From Diphasiastrum complanatum (taxonomy: Eukaryota; Streptophyta; Lycopodiopsida; Lycopodiales; Lycopodiaceae): DNA of 64,000 nucleotides. How positions within the stretch are numbered: the first letter of the stretch is position 1; each line of letters opens with the position of its first letter. The DNA is taken from assembly GCA_029204225.1 (NCBI GenBank), contig CM055095.1, positions 77,509,488-77,573,487 of the forward strand. The letters are read 5' to 3'. Under the pieces are notes generated by a model. That model was not told the origin of the DNA and did not search any database. It saw only the letters and a program-made list of their open reading frames with translations. Of the stretch, positions 36,431 to 47,845 are shown in pieces. Position numbers and translations under genes: made by a program.

Positions 36431-38270
36431 CAAATGCTACAGATTGATCAGAAAAAAAAAATGAAGTGACCCATTTTTCTAGCTGTCCGTTGCAAGTCTA
36501 ATTTTCGAGGGAAGCCTGGAAATATGACACGAGATCCGTAAATGAAATTATGGATGGTCTTTCCCCATCAGGGTTCGCTCTTTTTGGCGGGAAGCTAAGC
36601 AAAAGCCAATTGTCTTCACGGCTCGTAGAAGGGAAATAACTGAGCCAAGCGAGATAGAAACTAGCCATGCAATTTTAGCCTGAATCAACTTTGACAAATT
36701 ATTGTAAACATTATAGCGACAGTTTTATTTATCTAAATATTAGGGAATTAACAAAGACAAACTAAAAATTCTTATGCCGAACATAGTATTTACGTTATAT
36801 TATTCAGTAATGGGAATGTAGATAAAAAATGAGATAAGAACAAAATAAGGAAAATGAGCCTAAGTAATTGATCAAAAATAGTAATAAAGAAAAATAAGGA
36901 GCTTCAAATTATGTACTTGAAAGACACAAATAAGCGTTGACAAATAAATGAAATCTAACCCTCAATATTATAAAAATTGTTACAATGCCTGTAAAAGATA
37001 AACAATAATTCAAAAAACGATGATATGGATCTGTATACAAAATAATACAGTTGTTTCCAATTAGATGTGCTAAATTGTTTATCGTCTATTTTTACAAATT
37101 GTAGAGTTGTTGTAATCACACTAGATTTATAAAAAGAAATATAAAAATGTTCTATTCTATTTACAATATGTACATGAGAAACTACTTCTAGTAAGATGCA
37201 ACTTCTGAAATGTTCATGAAATGGAATGTATTTTGCAACATCATGCAACATAGATTTCGGCGGATGTTTTCTATGATATCATGGCCTTTTCTCTATGTTA
37301 TTTGTTTGTCCAATATACCTGCTTCTTCTTGAACTTGTTTTGCCAGCACTCCTTTGTGTAATGTCCTGATTTTCTGCAAACAAAGCAATTTCCCTCTAGT
37401 TCGACGAAGGTTAATTCTAAACATAAAGGGCCAAGTGATGTTCTCTAAGTTTCTAATAACCTTTTGTATGAAAAGTTTATTCTTTTGCAAAAATATCATA
37501 TCTGTTTAAAAAAACCTTTGTCAGTGTCATATGTTAGTCTTTCATACTATTTTTGGTAATGAATGATTCAAGTGAGAGTTAGGTCAAAGTTTTTTGAGAT
37601 TCAAATCAATTTTTGTCAAAAAAAAACTCCAATTTTTTTACAAAATATCAGTTTTTTTTTTTCAACTTTTACTTCGACCTTCGCCAGTCTTTCTAAGTTT
37701 TTCAAATATAGCAATTTTTTATCAGTAAGTTCGACGAGAGTTATTTTCATCAAAAAAAAAATTAAAATATCTAATTTATCCTTCGTCAAGCTAAAAAAGT
37801 TCCTTAGTTCACTAAAAGAATCTTCGCTTGACCTATATACTTTTGTCAGATTTATTTTCAGTATAGACGAAGGTTAGTTTTTCTAGATTTATCAAAAACA
37901 ATGATTTAAGTAAGGCTTTTTAATCCAAAATAGTAATTGTGAACCTTCATTGGAACTAACTCTCACCTAGGTAACCTTTGCCAATACCATTTTTTAGTTC
38001 TAATTTTATTGATTTAGTTGCTCTCAAGTCTGTAAATTATTCTAAATTGACTTGATACTGATATATGAGGATTTTTTTATTTTAAGAGTGTCAATCTACT
38101 TGATAAAGATTTTTTTTTCCAAACATCAGTTAGTGATATCTTTATCAAGTGATCAAGTTTTTACAGATCAGTACTGATGAAAATATTTTCTAAAAGATCT
38201 ATATCCAATCTCCTTTGATACATTGTTAGAAAATCTATCATTTTTTCTATTTAATAATTCTTAAAAGATG
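36431..38270. other. AT-rich stretch, partly gypsy leader-like
   Basis: No gene. From about 37680 to 37990, words such as GACGAAGGTTAG and CTTCGTC resemble the leader of the gypsy element at 57-58 kb. The first kilobase has no recognisable content. Confidence 0.4.
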
Positions 38271-39520
38271 GTAGAATCATACTCAGAGCCAGAAGTGCAG
38301 CCACATCATCCTATTATTATATAAACGAACATCTTGGCCGATTATTATATGAACATCTCATTTAGAGTTGTCGTAGTATAATGAAGTTACAGATCCAGTC
38401 AGATTCCTTAAAATTTTTACTAAATCTTGTGAAGTCTACATTGAAGTGAACTTAGAAGATAAACTTAAGTTATTTTCTATGTCATCTTTGGCAGGTGCTG
38501 CACAAGATTGGTTTTATAATCAAGACTTGACGAACGTTTTGATTAGGAACTAGTTGCCATCACATATCAAAACTTCAGAAGTTGGAATCACCATTGGCCA
38601 CAAAATCTAAAAGCAAAACAAATGTTAATCCCTTTGAACAAGAGAAAGCCGATGTGGTGTACAATATGATATGTCGGATCACTTTAAAAGCTATATTTTG
38701 GATGATGTGGTCATTATGCTACCAAAAGCTCATCGAGAACCTGAAGATGAAGTTCTAGAAACACAAGAAGTCTACGATGGCCCACCAGCTAGGATGCAAC
38801 CCATGAATCTAGCTAAACCATGTGAAGATGAGAAGATAGTCCAAGTTTGAGCACAACTTTCAATAGATCAATTTGATGCTTTGAGAAAGTTGCTAGTTAA
38901 TTACCAGGATCATTTTGCTTGGTCTTTTAAAAATCTGAAGGGTATTCCTACCTCAGTGGTCGAGCATACCATTTTATTGGTACCTAATACGATTCCTAAG
39001 GTTACCAGATTTTATCCATGTAATCCAAACTTTACAAATCTTATCAATGAGTTGCAAAGATTGTTGGAAGCTGATTTTATTTATGATATTGAGCATATTA
39101 AACGGGTTTTACTAATCGTCATCATTCCAAAGAAGAATGGCAAGATGGAATTTGTGTGAACCTGAAGGCCTTGAACAAAGTTATCCAAAAAAATCATTTT
39201 CCATTACCTGTCATGGAAAGCATTCTGAATCACCTTGTTGGTGCCGAGCTTATAGTTTTTTTGATGGATTCAATGGATACAACCAAGTCAAGATTGCACG
39301 TGCTAATCAATATAAAATTGCCTTTGCAACATGATGGAGAACCTATGTTTATAGAGTTATGTTGTTTGGGCTATGTAACGCACCAAGTACATTTAAGCAC
39401 ATGATGTAGTTTGCTTTCAAGGAATATTTATAGAAATTGGTTGAAATCTATTTGGATGATTTTGGAGTCCACGGAGTGGAGACAAAATATTTGGAACATC
39501 TAGATAAAGTTCTTGAATGA
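38271..39520 (+). pseudogene. Ty3/gypsy fragment: gag piece and RT, internally deleted
   Basis: About 38400-38560 reads a gag segment (LFSMSSLAGAAQDWFYNQ). After a jump, 38700-38860 gives the stretch before RT, and 38881-39160 the RT start (NYQDHFAWSFKNLKGIPTSV, IPKKNGKMEF). RT words continue in another frame to about 39500 (LNKVIQKNHFPLPVMESIL, then YLDDFGVHGVETK, with catalytic DD). Frameshifts occur at about 39155 and 39330, and there are several stops. It is close kin to the minus-strand element at 53.8-57.2 kb, which has DHFPLPFTESILDRL. It ends where copia sequence on the other strand takes over. Confidence 0.8.
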
Positions 39521-39689
39521 TGTCGCCAAACTTGAGTCTTCAATAACCTGCAAAAAAGGATCCATAACATTGTTGCCAATTGACTCTCCTTTGATGCTCT
39601 TGACTAGCTCCAAATTGCCAACTTCCCTTTTGCCTTTATGGAAAATCATGAAAACATCCATCTACTTGCATAGCATCATCTACACAAGA

Positions 39690-41997
39690 AGATTCAACAA
39701 AAAATGTGAGAAAAGCAAAATGAGTCACTTCCACTTGCTTACCCTTTTCATCATAAGGAGCCTTGAAGGCATTTGTCTTTCCCTTGATGTTCTTCTTGGC
39801 TTTTGACTTGATGAAGGTCCATCATCATCACCATCTAAAGTAGGATCCTTTACATCAACATAAAGAATGTTAGAGCCATCCACATCACCGTCAATAATGC
39901 TTGAAGATACTTTTGGAATGTTCCCCTCATAAAAAATTACATCTCTACCAATAATCACCTTATTAGAAGAAGGAATGTAAACCTTCTAGGCTTTACTCAC
40001 CTCACTATATCCAACAAATATACCTTTCCTTGAAGATGGATCTTCCTTGGTCCTATCATCAAGAGATATATTGACATAGCATGTGCATCCAAAGTTCTAA
40101 GAAAGTTGACACTCGGCCTCCTCTTGAATAGCATCTCAAAAGGTGTCCTTCCATCCCAAATGGCAAGCCACCTATTGCACAAGAAATTGGCACACGACAA
40201 AGCTTGATCCCAAAATGGTTTTTCAAGATTAGCACTTAACCTCATGGCTTTATCACTTTCACATAAATTCCTATTCTTCCTTTCATCCACTCCGTTTTGT
40301 TGTGGTGTCCTTGGTGTCGTATACTCCCTCTTGATCCCATGCTCATCACAAAAGGCCTTGAACTTCATAGATATGTAGTCACCACCATTGGAACTTCTTA
40401 AGAACTTGATCCTTGTAGAAAATTGGTTCTCCCTTGCATTCTTGAACTTAACAAAGGCATCATACACTTCATCTTTTCTCTTTAGTAGATAGATCCAACA
40501 AAATCTACTAAAATCATCAATGAAAGTTACATACATCTTAGCTCCACCATTGCTAATTGTAGTAATTCCATGAATATCCGAATGTACAAGTTGAAAAGGC
40601 TTTGTAGATCTAGATGTAGACCTAGCATAAGGTATTCTATGTCACTTAGACAAAGCACAAGACTCACAAACATGATTGATGCCACTTAAGGAACTTGGAA
40701 GACCTATCACAACCTTCTTTCTAGCCATTACCTCCAATGACTTGAAGTTGAGGTGTCCCATCCATTTATGCTAAACCTCTTGAATAGCTATTTGCTCTCT
40801 TGAAACACATCCAACTTGGTTAGCAATAACACAAGCATCTAGTTTGAACAACTTCCCTTGCCTTTTACCTTTTCCAATCAAGACATCCTTCCTTTTGATC
40901 ATATGGACATCTCCATCAAGCTCAACTTTGAGGCCTTTACTTAGCATTTGACTCACACTACGCAAATTCTTGTAATAGATGGAATAGACAAGACATCCTC
41001 CAAATGAACATTCCTATTTGTGGAGAGGGAAATAGGAATTGTGCCAAACCTTTGATTGCACACTCACCATCATTGGCCGTGTAGATCACCCTCTTGTCAT
41101 CTCCATATGCCAACAAAGAAGTGAAGTACTCTTTGTGAAAAGTCGTGTGAACTTGCTCCACTATCAATCCACCAAGGATCTAGATCTCCATCATTAGCAA
41201 GAAAACATGAAGACATCACAAAAGTATCATCATTTGCATCTTGAACATCCAAACCATCCTCATCAAGAGTAAGATTACTTTGCTTGTCTTCTTGATCTCT
41301 CTTCTTCTTGTAGCACTCACTTGCAAAGTGTCCTTTGATGCCACAATAGAAGCACTTGAGATTTGATCTATCCTTCTTTTTGCCATTTGAAGAAGCCTCC
41401 CCTTGATCTTGCCCTTTAGACCACTTACTTTGACTTTTGCCCTTGAATTTGTCCTTTGTGAACATAGCCTCCTCTTGAAGTGTCGATGTAGATCCACCTC
41501 TTGCTTGAAGCCTATGTTCTTCATTGATCAAGATCTCTTGAAGATCAATCAAATTTGGCAAAGTCTTTTGATAGCTAAACTTTGAACAATGTTAGAATGA
41601 GCATCCAACAAACCATTAAGAATCACTTGAACAAGCTCTCCTTCCTTAATGTTATCATCAATGCAAGCTAACTCATCATTCAATGCTTTCACTCTCAAAA
41701 CAAAAGTGTTGGGACCTTCTTCACTCTTTTGCGAACAATAAATGATTTGTCTTCTTAGATTCAACACTCTAGAAGTAGACTTGTACTCATAAAGCTTCTT
41801 CAAAGCCTCCCAAGCCTCACTTGATGAAGTACACTTAGCAACTTCCTTAAGAAGCTCATTGGTAACATTCATCTTTATCATGTGTAGAGCACTTTTGGCC
41901 CTCTTATCATACCTCATTTGATCTTGTTGTGTTGCTGATCCTTCCTCCAAACCTACAACAATATCCAAAATATCATTCATCTCAAGAAGTGAGTCCA
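39690..41997 (-). pseudogene. older copia element, part 1 (gag to integrase), interrupted by the young copy
   Basis: Read downward from 41997. Gag (41998-41549, SLLEMNDILDIVVGLEEG) continues the start at 47924. A CCHC knuckle follows (CFYCGIKGHFASEC, about 41350), then the protease site WWIDSGASSHDF (about 41170), a decayed pre-integrase block, and integrase at 40536-39997 (YVTFIDDFSRFCWIYLLK, RTPQQNGVDERKNR). Pieces before RT follow down to about 39730. The protein words closely parallel the young element at 41998-47840, so both are one family. Frameshifts occur at about 41130, 40980 and 40100. RT, RNase H and the 3' LTR are missing: the element ends at a junction near 39.5-39.7 kb against gypsy DNA. 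Confidence 0.85.
41993..41997. repeat. target-site duplication, left copy
   Basis: GTCCA here and at 47841-47845 exactly flank the young copia element. Five bases is the usual size for copia integrase. Confidence 0.9.
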
Positions 41998-42632
41998 TGT
42001 GAAAAACTCAGATCCAAAAGATGCTAAAGTTTCATAAAGATCTTGGCCATGGAAGTTATGCACATCTAGATTGTGATGTTAAGCATACTAAACATCAACT
42101 AAACATCAAAATCTGATCATAAGCTTCCACAAACAGAAACTTGCTGTCCCTGTCCGTACTTCAGAGCCTACAACCTGCATTTCACACGTGTGAAGCCATA
42201 GCAACAAAGAAATCACAATTCTAGTGGCTAGAATGCAAGATATGAACAAAAAAGTGAGAGAGAAGAAGATGGATCTTCAAAGAGCATAACATTCATTCAA
42301 TAGAATGAAAATGAGATGTGTACATACTCGTGGAGATGGCTATTTATAGCAGCCATAGTGCCTCTTGGCCACTTGTCTTATGATAGGCTAAAATTGGGGT
42401 CCAATAGGATTCACCCATCTACCTAGAAATTTGGTCAAATAGGAATGCACCAAATTATGAGCCAATAGAAGAGCTCCACACTCGACCTCCTCTAATTAAT
42501 GTGACCTCAAAAGTAGTGTACACATACTTTGGGCCTCTACATACATGTATGAACCTATCTCTAACTTTTATTTGGCCATAGGCCTACAAAATCTCAAGTT
42601 AGGAAAATACTACTAGTTGACAATTTTTCACA
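41998..42632 (-). repeat. 3' LTR of the young copia (635 bp)
   Basis: It starts TGTGAAAAATTG and ends GTTTTTCACA on the minus strand. It lacks the 18 bases present at 47263-47280 in the other LTR. The stop codon of the Gag-Pol frame lies inside its first bases. Confidence 0.95.
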
Positions 42633-45600
42633 CTCCCTCTTCAACTAGTTTTAGCATAGATTTAGAAAGTACACCAAGACTTGTTCTATGCTTGAAAAAT
42701 AAGTCCTTTCCCAATGCTTTGGTAAAGATATCAGCCACACATTCCTTTGATGGGACATGTTCAAGCTTGATCTCTTTTGCCAACACTTGTTCTCTCACAA
42801 AATGGTAAGCCACCTCGATATGTTTGCTCCTTGCATGGAAAACCGGATTGCTTGCTAGACTTTGGGCTGAAAGGTTGTCACAAAAGATGATTGGACTCTC
42901 TGAAAAATCCAGCAAATGAAGCTCCATAATCATCCTCTTGATCCACACCATCTCCTTTGTGCATGATGTCAAAGCTTTGTACTCGGCCTCACTAGAAGAA
43001 AGTGATATAGTTGCTTGTTTCTTCGACATCCATGAGATAGCTCCATCACCTATGAAAATAGCATGTGCATTTATGGATTTTCTATCCATAAGGTCTCCTG
43101 CAAAATCTGAATCTGAAAAACCAAATAAGTTAGGTGATGAGCCTCTATAAACAATGCCAAAATCTTTTGTTCCCGAGATGTATCTCAAGATCCTCTTTCC
43201 TAGTTTCCAATGTTCTATGCTAGGATCTTGCATGAATTGGCTTAATCTACCAACACAATAAGATAAATCAGGTCTTGTGATGGTTAGATATATAAGAGAA
43301 CCTATTAGCTTCCTATAGAGAGTAATGTCCTCGAAGGATCTTTCATTACCTCTTATAGTTAGCTTTACATGTGATTCCATAGGTGTATCAATAGGATTTG
43401 CATCTACCATATGAAATCTATTGAGAATAGAAATAGCATACTTCTCTTGTGAAATAAAAGTGATTTGAGAAGTTCTAATTACTTCTATTCCTAAGATATA
43501 GCTCAAAAGACCAAGATCATGCACTTCAAATTCCTTTTTTAGTGCTTTCTTGATATCTTCTATATCTTCCTTGTTCCCTCCACTTAAAATAATGTCATCC
43601 ACATAAATTAGAAGGATTGTAACATCATTAGCACTAATTCTAAAGTAAAGTGAATGATCATACTCACTCATAGTGAAGTTTTGAGAAAGTAGAAAAGAGT
43701 TAAGCCTAGCATACCAACTCCTTGGTGCTTGCTTAAGACCATACAAACTTTTTTGTAGAAAACACACATGATTAGGCTTGCTATGAGAAACATAGCTCTC
43801 GGGTTGCTCCATGTAGACTTCCTCTTCAAGATCACCATTCAAGAAAGCATTAGAAATGTCTAATTGCCAAAGATCCCATCCATAAAGAGTTGCAAGGGAA
43901 ATGATTACTCTTATGCTCACCATCTTTGCCACGGGTGCAAAGGTTTCCTCATAGTCAATGCCATGCTCTTGAGCATAACCTTTAGCCACCAACCTTGCCT
44001 TCAACTTGTTGATAGATCCATCTTGATTTGTCTTTACCTTGAAGATCCATTTGCATCCAATTGCACTTTTGCCCTTTGGAAGCTCCACCAATCTCCATGT
44101 GTTGTTCTTCATAAGTGCTTCAAACTCAAGATCCATTGCTTGGATCCATTCCTCTTTTTGCCTTGCTTCATCTACACATGAAGGTACATCAAAAGAAGTT
44201 AGGAAAGCATAGTTGGATCCATCCACCACTTGCTTACCTTTGTCATCATAAGTGAGCCTTGAGGGTTTCACTTTATGCCTTGGAGTTCTCCTTGGAATTT
44301 GACTTGAAGAGGCTTCTTCAACATCCACATCCAATGTGTCATCAACTCCATTGTCATCAAGCACATTAGTTGCAACAACACCATCATCACTTGAAACAAC
44401 TTTTGGAATGTTACTTTCATCAAAAATGACATCCCTACTTGTGAACACTTTCTTGATTGAAGGAACATAAATCCTATATGCTTTGCTTACTTCACTATAA
44501 CCAACAAAAATGCCCTTTCTTGAAGATGGATCCTCCTTAGTTCTATCATCAAGAGTAATGTTGAAGTAGCAAATGCATCCAAAAGTTCTTAGAAACTTGA
44601 CATTAGGCTTCATACCAAACAAAGCTTCAAAAGGGGTTTTTCCTTCCAATACAACACTTGGCCATCTATTGCATAGGAAATTTGCACACAACAAAGCATC
44701 ACTCCAAAAAGGTTTAGGAAGATTAGCATTCAATCTCATTGCCTTTGCACTCTCACACAAGGTTCTATTCTTCCTCTCGGCCACTCCATTTTGTTGTGGT
44801 GTTCTTGGACATGTGTACTCCCTCTTGATCCCATGCTCATCGCAAAAGGCTTTGAATTTGTTAGAAATGTATTCACCACCATTGTCGCTCCTCAAGCATT
44901 TGATTTTGGTTGTAAATTGAGTCTCAATAGCAACTTTGAACTTGACAAACACATCAAACACCTCATCCTTGCTCTTTAGTAGATAAACCCAACAAAATCT
45001 ACTAAAATCATCAATGAAAGTTACATACATCTTAGCACCTCCATTGCTAATTGTAGTAACACCATGAATATCCGAATGCAAGAGAGAAAAAGGCATCTTA
45101 GATCTAGATATAGATCTAGTATATGGCAATCTATGTGATTTAGACAAAGCACATTCTTCACAAACATGATTCAAGCAAGTAAGAGACTTGGGAAGTCCCC
45201 TTACTACCTCCTTTTTGGCTATTACCTCCAAGGCCTTGTAGTTGAGATGTCCCATCCTTTTATGCCATACCTCTTGAATTGACATTTGTTCATTTGCCAT
45301 GCATCCAACTTGGTTAGCAACAACACATGCATCAAGCTTGAACAATTTCCCTTGCCTTTTCCCTTTTGCAATGATACTACACCCCTTTTTGATCAAGCAA
45401 GCATCACCATCAAACTCAACTTTGAATCCTTTGTCAAGCATTTGGCTTACACTAAGTAAGTTCTTGGTAATGGATGGAATGAGCAAAACATCTTTCAATT
45501 CTATATTCCTATTTGTAGAAAGTGAAATAGGAATTGTGCCAATCCCCTTGATTGTACACTCACCATCATTTGCGGTATAGATTACCTTCCTATCACCATC

Positions 45601-46578
45601 AAATGCCATTAAAGATGAAAAATACTCTTTATGATATGTCATATGAGAAGTGGCTCCACTATCAATCCACCAAGGATCAATGTCTCCATGATTAGCCAAC
45701 AAGCAAGATGACATAACAAAAGCATCATTTGAAAGAAGCTCATCCCCACCCTCATCAATAGTTAGATTGGTTTGCTTTTCCCCTTGATCCCTCTTTTTCT
45801 TGAAACAATCACTAGCAAAATGCCCTTTGACTCCACAATAGAAACATTTTAGCTTAGATCTATCCTTCTTTTTGCCAAAAGTAGAGTGCTCACCTTGGTC
45901 TTGCCCTTTAGACCAATTGCTTTTACCTTTGCCCTTGAACTTGCCTTTAGAGAACATTGCCTCCTCTTCTCCTCCTTGAGATGTAGAAGATGCTCCCACT
46001 CTTGCTTGCAACCTGAATTCTTCAGCCAACAAGACCTCTTGCAAGTCTCCAACACTTGGTAAACATTTTTGGATAGCATAACTTTGAACAAGATTAGCAT
46101 GATCATCCAACAAGCCATTGAGAATCACTTGAACAAGCTCCTCATTATTTATGCCATCATTAATGCATGCTAACTCATCATTCAATGCTTTAACTCTCAA
46201 AACAAAAGCATGTCCACTCTCACTCTTCTTTTGCATACAAGAAAAGATTTGCCTTCTTAAAGTCAACACTCTAGAAGTAGACTTGGATTCATAAACCTTC
46301 TTCAAGGCTTCCCAAGCTTCACTAGATGATGTGCACTTACCAACCTCTTTGATAAGCTCATTTGTCACATTCATCTTGATCATGTGAAGGGCTTTCTTTG
46401 CCCTCTTGTCATACCTCAATTGTTCTTGAGGTGCCAAAGGTCTCTCCTCCACACCTACAACAATATCCATCAACTCATTCATCTCAAGCAAAGACTCCAT
46501 CCTTACTTTCCAAGTAGAATAGTTGAGGGAGGTAAGCCTATCATTGCTTTCCAACATGTAGCCTCCATTTGTAGCCAT
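42628..46578 (-). CDS. copia Gag-Pol polyprotein, 1316 residues, intact
   Basis: One uninterrupted frame, within the usual 1300-1500 residues. Domains in order: Gag with DUF4219/UBN2 block (about 1-205); CCHC knuckle C245-C248-H253-C258; aspartic protease active site D306-S307-G308 (WWIDSGAT); gag-pre-integrase with HHCC finger H439-H444-C473-C476; integrase core with D503, D565 and E601, an exact DD35E spacing; reverse transcriptase (about 825-1070) with YVDD at 992-995; RNase H (about 1150-1290) with DSD near 1156, E1197 or E1199, and D1234 in FCDN, ending ADIFTKAL. All catalytic residues are present. The protein would copy element RNA into DNA inside virus-like particles and integrate it. 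The start ATG follows a 597-bp leader and begins the family's Gag. The frame runs through the polypurine tract and stops in the LTR. It is probably still translatable; expression cannot be judged here. Confidence 0.96.
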   Translation of the reverse strand: MATNGGYMLESNDRLTSLNYSTWKVRMESLLEMNELMDIVVGVEERPLAPQEQLRYDKRAKKALHMIKMNVTNELIKEVGKCTSSSEAWEALKKVYESKSTSRVLTLRRQIFSCMQKKSESGHAFVLRVKALNDELACINDGINNEELVQVILNGLLDDHANLVQSYAIQKCLPSVGDLQEVLLAEEFRLQARVGASSTSQGGEEEAMFSKGKFKGKGKSNWSKGQDQGEHSTFGKKKDRSKLKCFYCGVKGHFASDCFKKKRDQGEKQTNLTIDEGGDELLSNDAFVMSSCLLANHGDIDPWWIDSGATSHMTYHKEYFSSLMAFDGDRKVIYTANDGECTIKGIGTIPISLSTNRNIELKDVLLIPSITKNLLSVSQMLDKGFKVEFDGDACLIKKGCSIIAKGKRQGKLFKLDACVVANQVGCMANEQMSIQEVWHKRMGHLNYKALEVIAKKEVVRGLPKSLTCLNHVCEECALSKSHRLPYTRSISRSKMPFSLLHSDIHGVTTISNGGAKMYVTFIDDFSRFCWVYLLKSKDEVFDVFVKFKVAIETQFTTKIKCLRSDNGGEYISNKFKAFCDEHGIKREYTCPRTPQQNGVAERKNRTLCESAKAMRLNANLPKPFWSDALLCANFLCNRWPSVVLEGKTPFEALFGMKPNVKFLRTFGCICYFNITLDDRTKEDPSSRKGIFVGYSEVSKAYRIYVPSIKKVFTSRDVIFDESNIPKVVSSDDGVVATNVLDDNGVDDTLDVDVEEASSSQIPRRTPRHKVKPSRLTYDDKGKQVVDGSNYAFLTSFDVPSCVDEARQKEEWIQAMDLEFEALMKNNTWRLVELPKGKSAIGCKWIFKVKTNQDGSINKLKARLVAKGYAQEHGIDYEETFAPVAKMVSIRVIISLATLYGWDLWQLDISNAFLNGDLEEEVYMEQPESYVSHSKPNHVCFLQKSLYGLKQAPRSWYARLNSFLLSQNFTMSEYDHSLYFRISANDVTILLIYVDDIILSGGNKEDIEDIKKALKKEFEVHDLGLLSYILGIEVIRTSQITFISQEKYAISILNRFHMVDANPIDTPMESHVKLTIRGNERSFEDITLYRKLIGSLIYLTITRPDLSYCVGRLSQFMQDPSIEHWKLGKRILRYISGTKDFGIVYRGSSPNLFGFSDSDFAGDLMDRKSINAHAIFIGDGAISWMSKKQATISLSSSEAEYKALTSCTKEMVWIKRMIMELHLLDFSESPIIFCDNLSAQSLASNPVFHARSKHIEVAYHFVREQVLAKEIKLEHVPSKECVADIFTKALGKDLFFKHRTSLGVLSKSMLKLVEEGV
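42633..42642 (-). other. polypurine tract
   Basis: GAAGAGGGAG on the minus strand directly abuts the 3' LTR, as needed for plus-strand priming. It also encodes the last Glu-Glu-Gly of the polyprotein. Confidence 0.85.
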
Positions 46579-47175
46579 GTTGCAATGATTGATCTCTGAT
46601 CTTTGACCTGTTCCAATGCACTAAGCACTCTCTTGAATCAACAAATGAAACACAAGAAGAAATCACAAAGATTTGGAACCTAAAACCTTACTTTTTCTCT
46701 CTTTTCCTCACTTTTTCCTCAATTTTAGCCACTAGTTTTATGATTTCTTGATCAAACCAAGACCAAACCTCAATATACTTGCTTTTCCCTCACTCCTAAG
46801 ATTGAAATACACTCTTGAATCATTCAGCAAACTGAAAATCAGAGGGTTACATCAATTTTGAAGTTTTTGACATGAAGAAGCAAGAAATTGAATCAAAAAA
46901 CTATATGCTAGAATGGAAAACTAATAGGATCTTGTTGGATCTTGCATCTCCCTCTTTCCAAAACAAATTTTGTCTCCTTATTCTGATAAGTACAGAGGGA
47001 ATTCGCCCTACTTCAATTGAAATGCATACAAATGATGTTTTGATCACAAAGATCCAATTTCTACACATAAATCAACAAGATTTTTAGCTAGAAACTTGAT
47101 TGGAATGCTACAAAAGCAAACTCGCCCACAAATCTCTTCTAAATCTGGCAAAACTTGCACATTTGGCCGCCTAAT

Positions 47176-47187
47176 GCTCTGATACCA
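47176..47187 (-). other. primer-binding site, initiator Met-tRNA type
   Basis: TGGTATCAGAGC on the minus strand begins on the base after the 5' LTR. It is the standard primer word of plant copia elements. Confidence 0.9.
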
Positions 47188-47840
47188 TGTGAAAAACTCA
47201 GATCCAAAAGATGCTAAAGTTTCATAAAGATCTTGGCCATGGAAGTTATGCACATCTAGATTGAAAAAATGATAGAAATTGTGATGTTAAGCATACTAAA
47301 CATCAACTAAACATCAAAATCTGATCATAAGCTTCCACAAACAGAAACTTGCTGTCCCTGTCCGTACTTCAGAGCCTACAACCTGCATTTCACACGTGTG
47401 AAGCCATAGCAACAAAGAAATCACAATTCTAGTGGCTAGAATGCAAGATATGAACAAAAAAGTGAGAGAGAAGAAGATGGATCTTCAAAGAGCATAACAT
47501 TCATTCAATAGAATGAAAATGAGATGTGTACATACTCGTGGAGATGGCTATTTATAGCAGCCATAGTGCCTCTTGGCCACTTGTCTTATGATAGGCTAAA
47601 ATTGGGGTCCAATAGGATTCACCCATCTACCTAGAAATTTGGTCAAATAGGAATGCACCAAATTATGAGCCAATAGAAGAGCTCCACACTCGACCTCCTC
47701 TAATTAATGTGACCTCAAAAGTAGTGTACACATACTTTGGGCCTCTACATACATGTATGAACCTATCTCTAACTTTTATTTGGCCATAGGCCTACAAAAT
47801 CTCAAGTTAGGAAAATACTACTAGTTGACAATTTTTCACA
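47188..47840 (-). repeat. 5' LTR of the young copia (653 bp)
   Basis: Identical to the 3' LTR by eye except for 18 extra bases at 47263-47280. It should contain the promoter; a TATAAATA-like word reads on the minus strand at about 47547-47556. Confidence 0.95.
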
Positions 47841-47845
47841 GTCCA
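47841..47845. repeat. target-site duplication, right copy
   Basis: GTCCA, identical to 41993-41997. Confidence 0.9.

Larger units (their letters stand above)
41998..47840 (-). mobile_element. complete Ty1/copia retrotransposon, 5843 bp, recently inserted
   Basis: The order on the minus strand is 5' LTR 47840-47188, primer site 47187-47176, leader, one Gag-Pol frame 46578-42628, polypurine tract 42642-42633, and 3' LTR 42632-41998. Both LTRs run TGTGAAAA to TTTTCACA, and a 5-bp duplication (GTCCA) flanks the element. By eye the LTRs are identical except for one 18-bp indel, so insertion was recent on an evolutionary scale. Every domain motif expected for autonomous movement is present. It sits inside the gag of an older member of its own family. 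Confidence 0.95.

Noticed and set aside
42938-46599. Several plus-strand frames of 70-115 codons antisense to the young copia
   Set aside because: They are shadows of the minus-strand Gag-Pol frame and have no recognisable domains.
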